From NCBI GenBank assembly GCA_026120185.1, contig JANUWF010001614.1, positions 2,901,501 to 2,965,500 on the forward strand: 64,000 nucleotides of DNA, given 5' to 3'. Below, in pieces: positions 43,906-56,415 of the stretch. Each line of letters opens with the position of its first letter. The stretch's first letter is position 1. The notes beneath the pieces are model-generated. The model made no database searches and had not been told where the DNA came from. It saw only the letters and a program-made list of their open reading frames with translations. The DNA is from Voacanga thouarsii (lineage: Eukaryota > Streptophyta > Magnoliopsida > Gentianales > Apocynaceae). Both the position numbers and the translations under genes were made by a program.

Positions 43906-46900
43906 TTATATATCCTTCTTGTTCCTTTTGGCTAAAATTTAACTGTTGTAGTGGCTTAGGGATGAATGGAACCATCAATATCTAACTTGAATCACCATAT
44001 CCAATCTAGTACTGCTTGGGTTGGATTTTATGATGCTGAAGTATCATAGAGATTTGAAGATGCATTCATAGTTGTAGATTACGAAATTCATGTTGTTGAA
44101 ACGAGATTTATAATATCATTGCTCGGCTCTTCCTAAGTTACTTTACACAAATTATTGCTAACCATGTTATTCTTTTTATGCAATGCAGGTAGTTTTAACT
44201 GCTTCAATCATGAGTAAATATAGCAAATATTAGAACTTTTGTTAATTGATGTATCTCTTGATTGTATTACCTCATTTTCCATAAAATTCAAAAGAAAAGT
44301 TAGAACTTTTTTATGAGTTTTTTTTTTTTTTTATTGCAGTATTACAAGCAATGCAAAGGTGGTTGGCTCAAACAATTGTGATTTTTTGAACCCCTCAACA
44401 ATATGTTTTGTGGGAAAAAGGAATGAACTTGACACAAGCATGGTCAGTAACATCCTTCAAGATAACTAAAAGAATGGAACCAAGGAAGAAATCATTTAAA
44501 GTTTGACTTAGATCAAGAAGGAATGACATAGGTAAGAAGGATAGGCAGTGTATTTTACATACTAATCAATAGATGCACACGCACGCAAGTAATGAATAGA
44601 ATTTGAAATTATTCAACAAAGATAAGTTTTTATGTGACATTTGATTTTACATACGCTAGTTCCTACATGCTTGTGATGTCGATGTGAACCTTCTCGGCTG
44701 CAAGGATCATAAACTGTGATTTGCTTTTCTTTTTTTGATGTTCATTAGTTTTTGTATCATTGTACAGAAAACAACTCTCACATGGTTGTGAAAGATTTGC
44801 TTCCATATATTATCAACTATAAAACAATAGATGCAATACTGTTTCAGCTGTTGGTGTTTGAATTGTTGAATTGCTAAGTTGCTGAGATGAAAATGAAATT
44901 TCCAAATTTGCCGTCTCCAATATTCCTAGTAAAAGTTGACTATTGGTCAAAGATCTTTGTTCTGTTATCCAGTATTGGTTAGCACTAAAGTTTATAGGGG
45001 TCTTTGAGTGTATACAAAGATTATACATACATATATACATTGTTTATATTGTTTCATCTTGTACTATATAACACTGTTGTAATAATCGAATGCATTTTCT
45101 AATATTGGAGTTGCATATAAAATGTTTTATCGTAAGAGCTTATCCAATTCAAAATGAATGTGATCATTGAACCATGCAAAGAAAAAAGAAAATATTGTTT
45201 CAACTGTTTGCGTTTATCTACTAATCTCGTGTTGTTCTCACTTTCAATTGTAATATTCTTTGATAGAATGTGATTAACATGTGGATGTCATTAAATTAGA
45301 AGTCTCCTAAAAATCTTGAATCAAAAGTTTTTAAGAAATCATATTATTGCCATGCAGATTTTATGAAGATTTGAATTAATACCCTAGACAAAATCTCCAC
45401 ACGTCATCAACTAGTCTCTTTTAACTCTCCTGTATGCTCGTATATAGTGATAAGATAACTAACGAACTCGATTAAAGTAGTAAAGTGGATAGGGGGACCA
45501 AAAGTCCTATTGATAAAGGTAGAGTGATCTTCCTACCACTGCTCATAAAATTAAACTCTTATTTTTCCTTTGTAATATATATACATACACCTTTCATAAC
45601 TTGCCTGTCCATATTAAATGTAAAAATAATAATTCTTTAATAAGATAATAAAACTTTGGTTATAATACATTTAAACCCTTCGTCTTCATAACTTATAAAA
45701 GTTATAATATAACATTAGTTACAATTTTAAGTACTCAGGGCCAAACTTCCAATGGCAGCAACTCTCCGATACTTATACAGAAATGGTTTGCTCTATAAGT
45801 ATGGGTATTTTGTTCGGTCCAGCGATTGAATAGGGCAGAAGCACAGCGACGAATCGATCATTAGGCCACTGAATACTTTCACATCTTTACTAACAACCGT
45901 AACTTTGAGTGAATTCCATGCGCTCCACTCCAATTACCGTTATTGAGATTCCCAATAACATTTCTTACTACTGAAACAAATTGCTATAAAATATTTCCTT
46001 GCTGAACTTGAAAAGAAATGTAGGGGGCGAAAAGGACCATTTTCCACAAAAGCTTGGTAAATTCTTCCATTAGAAATTTCAACTATACATTTATTCCAAA
46101 CTATGCTACATATATCTCTGTTTTCCCCGGTTTTCTCCTATACACATTATTTTGCCAAACAATTACCGCTACAATAGTTTTTTGTTCAATTTTGTTTGTG
46201 CTCATCCAGCAGTTAGATCATTTCCTGCAAGAGCTCATCATTCTCCTAAGTAATACACCTAAGAAAATCAAATGAAAAGACTGAATAAATCCCAATCCAC
46301 CGAAGCACCTGAGTAGCACATATCTGCAACTCAGGTGCTAGACAATAAAAAATTGTTCTTAAAATTTATCAAGCAGCAGCAGCAGCAGCATACGAAATCA
46401 ATTCAAACACTAGGAATTTTCAGTTTAGATCCAAAAAGAAAGAACTATGATTTGAGGCTTCAATCTATTTATAGGGGGAAAAACGAGTTTATGTAGACGT
46501 CCACAAACCAAAAGAAACACACACACAGCGACGCATACACGTGTATAATGTGTGTCACAAAGCATATTAGAAATCCACATTGCGTGTCCATTACAAAGCC
46601 TTTTGGGTGTCCATTACTGAAGAATAAATAAACAATTGAGGCTTCAAACTAGCTACAGCGAATGAGCTTGGCAGGCATGCAAAAGCCAAAGACCAAACAC
46701 TCAGATGCACAAGTATATAGTTTGTGTGGATACCTGTGTGTAGCAAAGTATATTAAAAATCTTGACTGTCTTTATGAAGCCACACGTGGGTGGTTGTGTA
46801 TTGCACTATTTTTTTCCAAAATGCAAATTGCAGAAGGGTTAATCACTTGCAAAAGAGGCATATATATCAACATATGTATTTCTGTATATTCAAAAACCAA

Positions 46901-47328
46901 TTTAGCTAATTTTTTTGATGAAGTATCATTGGAAATCTTTTGCTTAGTCATCAAGAAAGAAGGAATGTGAGGTCGATAGCTATTATTTCAAACATGGAAT
47001 AAAGGACAAAGGGTATAAGTTCAGTGATTTTCTACTTTAATATTGTTGCTGGAGGTTGTTTTTGTCCTTTTAGAGTTGTTTTCTTACAAAATTAGCAGGC
47101 TTTTTAACACAACATGGACAAAGGATTAAATCGGAAGGGAAAGGGGCTCGGATTGTTTTTTTCTTTCTTCTCCTTGTATTTTCATCTCAAACTACAACCA
47201 GACTCCAGTAACTGCATGCAATACTGATATAATATCACAAGATTATGAATATAAGCCATCAATACAAGCTCAAGAATGTTCATTTTAAGTCGAATAATTT
47301 GCACGATTGTATCAAAGTGAAGGAAAAA
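43906..47328. other. Intergenic DNA, no gene recognised
   Basis: About 3.4 kb of AT-rich DNA. A TTGCAG preceded by a long T-run at 44321-44339 looks like a splice acceptor, but no coding exon of any length follows. A hairpin lies at 46304-46339 and an AGC microsatellite at 46372-46390. The part just below 47329 is probably 3' UTR of the WD40 gene. Small open frames on the plus strand (46054-46275, 46662-46970) show no family resemblance. Confidence 0.5.
46304..46339. repeat. Perfect 11-bp inverted repeat
   Basis: AGCACCTGAGT (46304-46314) and ACTCAGGTGCT (46329-46339) are exact complements around a 14-base loop. No U-run follows, and no role is evident. Confidence 0.75.
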
Positions 47329-50300
47329 TCAGGTGATGCAACCAAAGAAACACAGCAAAATTAAGAGAATATACCACACCTTGATAACTCTGTTAGCCTG
47401 TCCCACAAACAGTTTTCCTTGCCAGTATGTTAGAGATGTTATTACTGAATCACTAGAAATAGATCCCATCAGCATGGCCTCTAATTGATCTCCATCTCTG
47501 GATAGCACCTACAAATTGAAGGGTTGCTTGCATATTCAGTAGATGATCAAAAAGGAATAAAATTAAGAGGTTACACATTAGTGAAGCTTAAGATGACTTG
47601 CCATCAAATCATATTTTTCAATGTAGCAACAGCCATTAAGCGCAAGAGCACAATTTTGTTATAGCATGTAAAAGCAAATTCAAATTTGAGATGCCAAATA
47701 TCTTTTTCAAATTAAGCTCAAGCCCAAGTTCAGTAAAAATATCTTTGACTGATAATTTTTTGTGAATAATCTTCAATTATTTACGAAGCCTTCTAGCATA
47801 TTTACCTGTATATTGATCGTCATGTCCCAACCCCCACTGAAAAGCCATCTCCCCATCTTGCAGAGAGAAATAACAGCCCCATTATGAACTTCACGGGAAT
47901 TCAAAAGCACATCATTGTACCAGATCTGTAGAAGTCAAACTAGTTATTAGATGGACCAAATAATCCAGTATTCGAAAGTGTTCACAGGAACCACATATGA
48001 TCTTAAGTGATCTGACTCTTTATTCAATATTCACGGGAATATTGATCAGAGAAGCAAAATTAATTTGACCATATGCAATAAAAGTAATTTTCAGTATAAA
48101 GTATCAAAAGCCAGGAGCAATTATGTCTTGCTGTGTATGAAAACTCATTACCTTGATCGAAGCATTCTCATGAGCCACAACCACCATATTATCATCAGCA
48201 GCAAGAGATAAAACAGAGCTTAAGTTTCCTGAAATGTCCTCTCCTAGTATTGCCAAGGAATTGTGGTCATCTAGAGACCATAATCTAACAGTCCCATCCC
48301 AGCTTCCGCTATAAAGAACCCCATTGCAAACTACTAAGGAAGACACAACTGACTTGTGACCAGTCATGGTGCAAGTTAAAGTGTAATCCTGAAGAAAATT
48401 GAAACAGATCACATGTATATAATTTCATCTTATGTCATAAAATGCATCAAAAACAACAAAGTGGGGCATTGCCTGCAATGACCAAGCTTTTATTGTCCTA
48501 TCACCGCTACCAGTATAAAGATATTGGATCCCAGAAATGGCTAGGGCATGAATACCACTGTAGCGCCAATCCTTTGGCTCAAACAATTTTTTCCTCGGTG
48601 TTAGATCAAATGGACATTTTGCACCCCAGATACAAATAGCGCCTCCTTTGTCAGCACTTGCACATAATGGTTCTCCTCCATCCACAAAAACTACCGCTGT
48701 TACCCTATCTTCATGACCTTTAAATGAATGAACATGAGAAAAATCCTGCAGAAAAAGGGTAATGAAGCCCAATAAAAACTTTCCTACATATTTCAATCAA
48801 AATATACTTAAAATAAGTACACTAGGTGTTTTTATTAGAATCAAAATAGTCTTTGCCTACACTGTTAATCCTAATACATGTCAAATTTGTATTTATTTTC
48901 TATAATTGCTGAGGGCTCACTTTAGCATCAAACTTGATTGTTTCATTTACATTTTTTTGATGTCTTGACCCAAGGGGCAGGGGGGAACTAGCTTAACCTC
49001 AGAAGCTGTCAAAGGAAAGCATATTGTGCAAACATAACATCACAAGATTCACATAATAACAGGCACTTTTGTATCATATGGGAAGCCCATTTTCCATTTA
49101 GCTTTGGATGTCTGACTACTCTGTCCAATCAATCATGCTGTACACACCACTATAAAGGGTGAGTGGCTAACCCATTGATTGGTTAGTGATGACTTGAATT
49201 TGATCTCCTCTTGAGTTATTTTTGTTAGCGAAGAACAAAAATGGTATGTTGCAAATGTAAAATAGCTATAGTCACTAAATATAGGACAAACTTTTGTATC
49301 TTTGTGCACTTTTTAAGATCATGTTTTAGATTGCTTCAGAAACACATTAGTTTCTATTAATCAAGCTTTGAGCCTGTTGGTGCCATTAACTTACTGATCA
49401 ATAAAATTTGCCATAAAATAAAGAAGATAACTAAAATTTTCATGGCTAAAAGATAACTCAAATTTAATCCCTTTCTATTGTTATCACATATTTTAAGAAA
49501 AAAGGTGTTGATGAGATTTGAGCCCTTGTTATCAGGTCTTTATTTGGTAATACCAAGAAATTAACTGAATCACATTACCATAAAACATCATAAACAAAAG
49601 CCGTATACAATGCCAATGTGAAATTCAACAGAAACAACATGGCAAACTAATTCATTAAGTATCTACAATCAAACTCAACAACCCTACATCTTGTGATGGT
49701 CTATGACCCAAAAAGTAATAAACTTTACCTTTATCTTCCTAAAATTTATTTACAAAATGAGGTTGCTGCTCGGACAATCTAGCAATGTTGATTTACAACA
49801 TCCAAAGATTGTCAAAATTCATCAACTGCTGGAGATAGCAATAATGTTCGAACCATGATCATAAAAAGTTAACTAATTTTAGCATAAGGAGGTCAAATAG
49901 TAATAATAAGAAGTAAACTAATTTTAGCAAATGGAGGTCAAATAGTAATCAGGTGACTTAGTGCACGATAAAAATTCTAATATACAAAAAGCCTTTTTTT
50001 TTTTTTTTTGGGGTGGGGGGGGTGGTCGTGATGTGTTCGGTTCCAACTGCGGTCAATGGTTCTTGCACAGTTTGAAACTGGAACCGGAACCTTCAAAGGT
50101 TCCTAATTTTTGGAACAAGAATTGAGTGCCCCAAACCAACCCCCCCGAGGGGCCCCCACACACCGCCTTTCTTTCTTCCTTTGCTGTCTCTCTCCAAAAT
50201 CTCAACCCTCTACACCCAAAGAGAATAGGTAGGCAAGCAAATAAAGTTATAGCCCCATTCGTTTTTCTTCTTCTATTATTTCCCCCTCTAAAATACACTG

Positions 50301-53300
50301 TTTTCTAAAAGTTAACATGCCAGAACTGAAACTGTAACCATAATCATAACAAAAGGTTCATTGGAATTGAAACCGTAACTACCCTTAGAAGATCCAGTTA
50401 AGGTCCCCCCTTCCCACAACATGAGAATTGAATAACAGCAAGAAAGATCACCAAATTTAACCAAATTTACCGAACTTTAAGTAGAGCTTAGTGATTCAAG
50501 GAATTCCTTTTTGCAAAAGAAGAAACAGTGGCAGAAGGGATCCAAAGGTGAATGCAAATCTGGACTCAGTTTGCTAAATTTGTTGGCTTAAGTGTAGGCA
50601 AAGGAAAAAGAATAAGATTCCAGTTGGATAATGGTGGTGACATTATAGTCTCAAAGATGACTTTACATTACACATCTTCCAACAAAAGGGTAACCGTCAG
50701 AGACATAGCCCATATTTGAGTCAAAGACATTTGACAGTTCATGGAACTTGTGGTTCTCAGTCTTAATCTTGTGGATAGACTACATCATGTTTCACCCTGG
50801 CACACACACACAACAAGGGGGAAAAAATGGAGATCAAAAGCTTTCGATTAACTTTCACATCTTGTTTAGCCAGGTTATACCCTTGCATTATGTACTGCTA
50901 TGTCAGCATTCAGCATTTCACAAGATGAAAGGCTAAGAAGATGGCCTTTATCGTCAACATAACTTTGCTACTATATCATTCATATTGTCTTCATATTCAT
51001 ACTTTTTTCTCATCTCAAGACCAATATAAATTTCATAAAGCAGCCATCAATACGGAATTCTAGATATTTCGCTTCCTCCTCAAAGCTCTTCAAAAGCAAT
51101 CCATGGTTCTATGAGATTCAAAAAGTAAAGCATTTCATACATCAAGCATTCTTTCAAAAGCATAGGAAGAAGCAATTAATCCTAAACTTCCTTTTTGCAT
51201 GTATTTTCTATCAACTAGCATGCTGCATTATTTACACGTATCAGTTAATTACCCATGTAAGCTTCAGACCTTATACTACAAATAGTATGTTAAGCGAATG
51301 TTTCTTCTGATTTTATGCAACATCATACCTTAGCCCTTAAATTTAATGAAGTAAGAAGAAAATTTTATACCATAGCATTTCCCTTTGCCAATCCCCCTCC
51401 CCCCCGGGGAAAAAAAAAAAAGCCAAAAAAAAAAAAAAGGAGGAAGAAGAAAAATGAAATATATTATCAACTTTTTAATCTTGTTTAACACATATTCAGC
51501 GGTAAGATATTTGACTGGCTAAAAACTTACCTCAGCAAGACATACTAAATCCATTTCTACCTGCGAGACATGTATGTATTCTGTAGCTATTCTCATCATC
51601 ATTCATTTTTTTTTTTTTTTCGGTGTTTTGGTTGGGGGTGGGGTGGGGGGTGTTCAAGGTCATCTCAATATGATATTGTGTAGGCCAACCAATGGCTACA
51701 TTTTAGATAAGTCCTTTAGCTGTTTACCTGTAAAGACCAAACGTTGACTATTTTATCATGTGAGGAGCTGAAGAGGAAATCCCCTAGACAGAAAAAAAAG
51801 AAATTTACATATTCAAGTTGAATGCTCAAATAGAAATGAATAAACAAATAATGCTACTAAAATAGGCAAATATTACTCTGTCCTCTATATAAACAAATTC
51901 GCACAATTTTGTGGGCAAAAGTTCTAAAGGATGTATTTATTAATACTGGGAACAAAAGGCATGGCAACTGTAAACCAAAACTTCAAGGACACAACTAAGC
52001 ACTGTACTATTATAATTGGATACAGCTGTTGATGATCAAATTGCATTTGACTTGTAAGTTAGATGCTTCTTGTTCACAGGTTAAGTAAATGAGAGGAGTT
52101 TGAGTTTGAGTACTAGACTCATTTACTAAACAAGATGAATATAAGAAAAATTATAGAGCAGATATGCATATAAAGTATAACAAATATGAATGTCATTATA
52201 TTATTTGTACACAAAGATGGATAATAGATCATTAAGTGTGCATTCTAATTAAAAGTATAAATTAAAATACTAAAAATTACCCCCTCCACCCCCCCCCCCA
52301 AAAAAAACGTTTGAGTTTGAACCAAGTAAAATACTCCTTGACATAACGCGAAACATAGTTTCATCCATTAATTCAAGTGAGTTCTTTATAGTTACAAGCC
52401 AAACTCAATTTGCAACATAACTTAATGAATAATCGATTGGCTCATTTGCACCCTAAATGTATTCGATATAAATGATGATAGCCAAGTAAACAACTTTTCT
52501 TCCTTTGTCCTTTTGTGTTTTGGATTAGAGATGGCAATGTGGAACAAGGGGGAACAAGTAATACCTATTGTCCAATTATCTCAGACATATTGATAAACGA
52601 GTCTATCAATTAACATTCAGAGTAGTCTAATCAAATGCCAACTCCAGAGAAGAAGGATTTAATACAGGAAATGTAAAGAAAAACAAGTGGTGCGCCTTCA
52701 TTCATGAATACAAAAAGCAGTCTTGAGCTAAAATTCATACCTCCAATAGCTAATCCTGTTATAGAATCAAAATGACCCTTCAGATCAATGCATTTGACAC
52801 CACCACTAGAGAGGCCCTCAACAACATCTCTGTCAACCCTGGATCCTTCAATTTGATCGACGACTTTTCCAACATTTTCATCCTTTTCCACCAAGACATC
52901 TAACATCTTTCTTGTTTTACCCTTCTCGGTCTTAGTTGCAATCTGACACAGATTTCCTAAAACTATACAGTGACTTGAATTCTTCCTCAATGGCTCTATC
53001 TCTGAATGAAATATCAAATGGAACTCTGGTTTAACAGTCAACTCCTTAATGCAGTTCCACAAATCAGTTACCAATGGGCGATTTCCTGGATCAAAACTTA
53101 AACACTTACACAAAATCTCCTTTAGAGACAAAATTTCCAAACCCATCCTACCATCTAACAGTGCAACAATTCTCTCTGTCCAGCCAGTGTAAAAGTGCAC
53201 ATAATCAAAATCCGTTTGGTCAATCATTGCAGTAAAGTGGCTGCAATAATAATTATGCATTTCATCAGCAAATAACCTCCCAACAAAAAGTGAAATGACA

Positions 53301-54502
53301 ACACAAGCTAATGACCAAATATCCGATGCATATCCAACTTCATATTTCAAACTCCCAGCCCCCAACTTAACTCCTTTTCTTGTTAACAACTCCAAAAGCA
53401 CCTCTGGACTAACAAAGACATAATTCTGTAGTTCTATAAGTTCCAACATCATTACTTTCATATCTTCAATTCTATTGATCACGGAACAAACTCTCCTACC
53501 GCCTCTCAACACCCCACCAATATCAATAAAAACTCGACCAAACTGATTGAAAGAGAAACAGGAAAAACCCACACAGCCAACCACAAATCCTTCAGAGTGC
53601 AACTCATTCACTACTTCACACATTTCCATACTAAGCATTCCTAACCCAACCTTTTCACTAATCTCCACTCCAGGACCTTCGATGTTTCCCAAAAAGCCAT
53701 TTTTCAATTCCTCTATACAGTTCACTAAATTGCCACTAAACCCCTGAATTACCATATGCACACTATCATCTTCTTCATTACACCAAAACCCATATATTCT
53801 TCCAACTCTGTTAATTCTTGAACTTGTATTTAACACCAAACTAATTTCCTTTTTCTCACTCTCTTTCATTGGGTACAAGACACTCAGCACTTTTGCTTCG
53901 TAACTGTACTTAAATTTAGAAGTATTATTACAAAAAGATCCCTCTTTCTCTTCTGTTTTCTCACTTTCTTTCCTAAAAATTCCAATTTCAACAAGACCTA
54001 CCTTCTCATTCTCCCTCAAAATAAACCTATAATAATTATTTACAAAACTCCCCACAATCTTCCCATAATATAAAGGGAAAATTTCATCACTTTTAGACTT
54101 TGTTTCTATCATAACGGAGTCTTTTGGGATCACCCAATTTTTCCATTTCAAGTAAAAATCATGAGACCATAGATTGTGCATGAATGGAATGTCACTCCCT
54201 CTGTTTTTTACTGATGGAAGTGATGACCCTGGAATCACTTTTTGGAGTCCCTTCGTGTGGCTTTGGAGAGAAGATGAGAGGCGGAGGAGGTCAATGTTCT
54301 TGGGTAGGAATGAAGGGGAACTGGGTAATTTCACAAGCTGAGTGCAAGAGGGACAGCAGATGGTGCTTGGAAATGGGTTAGGAAGCTGGCAAAGACATGC
54401 CTCACATGTTGAGTGCCCACAAGAGAGGACACGTGGTACAGTAGAAACAGTATCGAATTGGCCCAAGCAAACAGGGCACTCCGGTGGTTCTGGCAGCTCC
54501 AT
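47329..54502 (-). CDS. RING finger / pseudokinase / WD40-repeat protein, probable E3 ubiquitin ligase (6 coding exons)
   Basis: Coding exons on the minus strand: 54502-52741, 51783-51728, 48745-48473, 48388-48152, 47925-47806, 47508-47329; together 2628 nt, 875 residues plus TGA, no internal stop. Residues 9-53 form a C3HC4 RING (C9, C12, C28, H30, C33, C36, C50, C53), expected to bind an E2 enzyme. Residues about 120-490 keep a kinase-like outline (SPE at 365, SDIWSLAC at 393, DPGNRP at 471) but lack HRD (HSEGFVVGC at 302) and have DIG for DFG (327). From about 572 on come WD40 repeats (GHFDSITGLAIGG, SSSHDKIVNVWSL, SGSWDGTVRLWSL, SGGWDMTINIQ). All exon 2-6 joins are phase 0. Intron 3 has a GC donor. 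I recall the same layout in an Arabidopsis protein (At1g21651), unchecked. The last exon may instead splice at AAG/GTGTGG to an unseen exon. Confidence 0.9.
48746..51727 (-). other. Intron 2 of the RING/WD40 gene (2982 bp)
   Basis: The donor CAG/GTAAAC at 51728/51727 and acceptor TTTTTCTGCAG at 48746 are canonical. The interior is AT-rich with homopolymer junk: T-run then G-run at 49987-50026, and a C-run then A-run at 51390-51437. A segment around 50040-50400 contains repeated GGAACC/GGTTCC words and may be a fragment of a DNA transposon. No coding frame of note. Confidence 0.85.
51784..52740 (-). other. Intron 1 of the coding region (957 bp)
   Basis: The donor GGAG/GTATGA at 52741/52740 and acceptor TTTCTGTCTAG at 51784 join GGA G with GG GAT, keeping the WD40 frame (AIGG/DFLFSSSHD). 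The interior is AT-rich with a C-run/A-run at 52284-52308. Confidence 0.88.
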
Positions 54503-54786
54503 GATCTGTCTCTAATGATTCACACTTGCACAAAATTTGAATTTCTATTTCTTGTATTACAATGAGTCCCTGCAGGTTTAAAATTTATTTTTCATCAGTA
54601 GTTAACTAAAACAAATAATCGTAGCCAACAACCACATTGCCTTTATAAAATTTTTAGCTAAAACACTTTTTCAACTTAAAGATAGAATCGATCTCAAAGA
54701 TTAATATTCATGCCCTTAACCCATTCAAGAAAATTAGCAATTTAGTCGGGGGGGGAAAGATTATGCATGCAGCAAGCACCCCCACC

Positions 54787-54787
54787 C

Positions 54788-54823
<36 letters not shown>

Positions 54824-54842
54824 TCACTCACACTTTCACTCA
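54787..54842. repeat. Compound CT/CA microsatellite
   Basis: About eleven CT units run into seven CA units and then imperfect CACT units. Confidence 0.92.
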
Positions 54843-55578
54843 CTCTCATGCTATTCATGTTATGTGACGAAAAAGAAAAAGTTTGCAAGAATTACAAATA
54901 AGCAGTGATAAGAGATGCAAATGCACCTTCAATTTTAAAGTGACACCTTAGGCCCACTGTAAAGCAGCCTTAATCAACAGGTGCAATGCACTTTCCACAA
55001 GACAGAGAACTTTTAAGATAATGCATGGTTAAGCACCGGCAAGAATACCTTCCAGTGCTCATTCACTGAGGCTTACACCTCAAAGTACAACGTCTCCTTT
55101 TATCTTCAAACTCTTTCGGTCATTGGACAACTACCAATGAGCAGACCCCTTGCATCATTTTGCTTGACCATTCAGCCAAAATGCAAAGATTAAGAGACAC
55201 ATGGTTAGTTATCAGATAATCTCTCCTCTTTTTAACCTGTTTTCTTCATAATTATATGAGGGCCTGAACCAATCTTTATGTCCATCTCTCTCTCTTTTCT
55301 TTCTCCTATCTGATTGTTATGTTTCAAGATACAAAATTTCTCTTGTTATCAGTTAATTTTCATCCATTCTCCGTCAATCAATATCCTTCCAGTCATCCTA
55401 ACTTCATACATCCATTCCCAACGAAATCCTCAACTCCAAATGATACAAAACAAACACAATATATCAAGAATAAATACAGGTTCCATAAATGTTTAGCTTG
55501 AGTTTACTAGTTCCATCAAGCAAGATACGGGCAATGTATTGAATTAAATTCAAATTTTAATCCTTTTAGGCCTCTAAG

Positions 55579-55866
55579 CCATTGTTTGGTTCGCGGAGGG
55601 GGAGGAGAAGGGAGAAGGGAGAAGGGAGAAAGGGGAAGGGGAGAGGCACCTTTTACTTCCACTACGTAATAGCATTTACTCACTTTATTTTCTCTCTCCT
55701 AATCCCTTCAAATTGGAGGAAAAGAAATGCTAATGTAGTGGGGAAGTGATACCCTTCTAATTTACTTCTCCCCCACATCTACCTCCAACCAAATGAGATA
55801 AATATACTATCTATCTCTTGCTTCCCCTCTTCATTTACTTTCACAAAACAGTCTAACCAAATATCG
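55579..55866. mobile_element. MITE-like repeat with TTTGGTT ends, copy 2
   Basis: The unit starts CCATTGTTTGGTT and ends CTAACCAAATATC, giving imperfect inverted ends about 285 bp apart, with GGGAGAA-type purine repeats at 55595-55640 and CTCCAACCAAAT at 55782-55793. Layout and wording parallel 26637-26943. It lies in the 5' region of the RING/WD40 gene. It is non-coding. Confidence 0.5.
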
Positions 55867-56415
55867 CCAAAAACTACAACTAAATTTTCTATTCATCCAG
55901 AATTTAAAAACAATTGCTTTTCAAAGCATTATGACATGTAATTTTCAAAACATAAAGACTATAAACACTTCACCAGTTTCTCCCTGTAAAATTATCAGTT
56001 ATCATAACCACAAACCATATTCTAACCAGTTTCCAAACTTTCGAACTCTTCTTGCAAAAGAATATAAAGAATCCGAAATAAGAAACGAAACCTGATATAG
56101 CAAAAGAATTGTGTGCATACAAAACACATCATACCTTCCTTCGCTGAAAGCTTCTTCGAGTTTCAGAATTCAAGAATCGAATAAGAAGCAACGATTCAGT
56201 GATTCTAATCTGATTCTCTGAAAACAATAATTAAAGCTCAAGAAGGACGAGGGCGCTTTTGATTACTGTAAGAAATTTTGAAACTGGGGAGCTCCAGCCC
56301 GTGACGGTTCGGCCGTGATTTTACGAATTATTCTTTTCGGTGACAGTGAAGTTTTGGGTGTTGACGTCAATTTATGGCTTAAATGCGGACAGGTGGTTTG
56401 TTTGTAAAATCCACA

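Larger units (their letters stand above)
54503..56415. other. Upstream region of the RING/WD40 gene: 5' UTR intron and promoter area
   Basis: A probable non-coding first exon lies near 56135-56270 on the minus strand: TCAGCGAAGGAAG is followed by GTATGATG, a good donor, and a possible acceptor TTTTGTGCAAG is near 54524. If so, most of this region is a 5' UTR intron of about 1.6 kb. It also contains a CT/CA microsatellite and a MITE-like repeat. TATA and transcription start were not assigned. Confidence 0.4.

Noticed and set aside
43750..43935. Plus-strand frame of 61 codons
   Set aside because: It starts in the Tork-like LTR and crosses the target duplication, so it is an accidental fusion frame.
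46054..46970. Plus-strand frames of 73 and 102 codons
   Set aside because: No motif, no supporting splice or promoter signals and no homology that I recognise; chance frames in AT-rich DNA are likely.
50053..50308. Open frames on both strands inside intron 2
   Set aside because: They sit in a canonical intron of a well-supported gene and in repeat-like sequence, with no similarity to known proteins.
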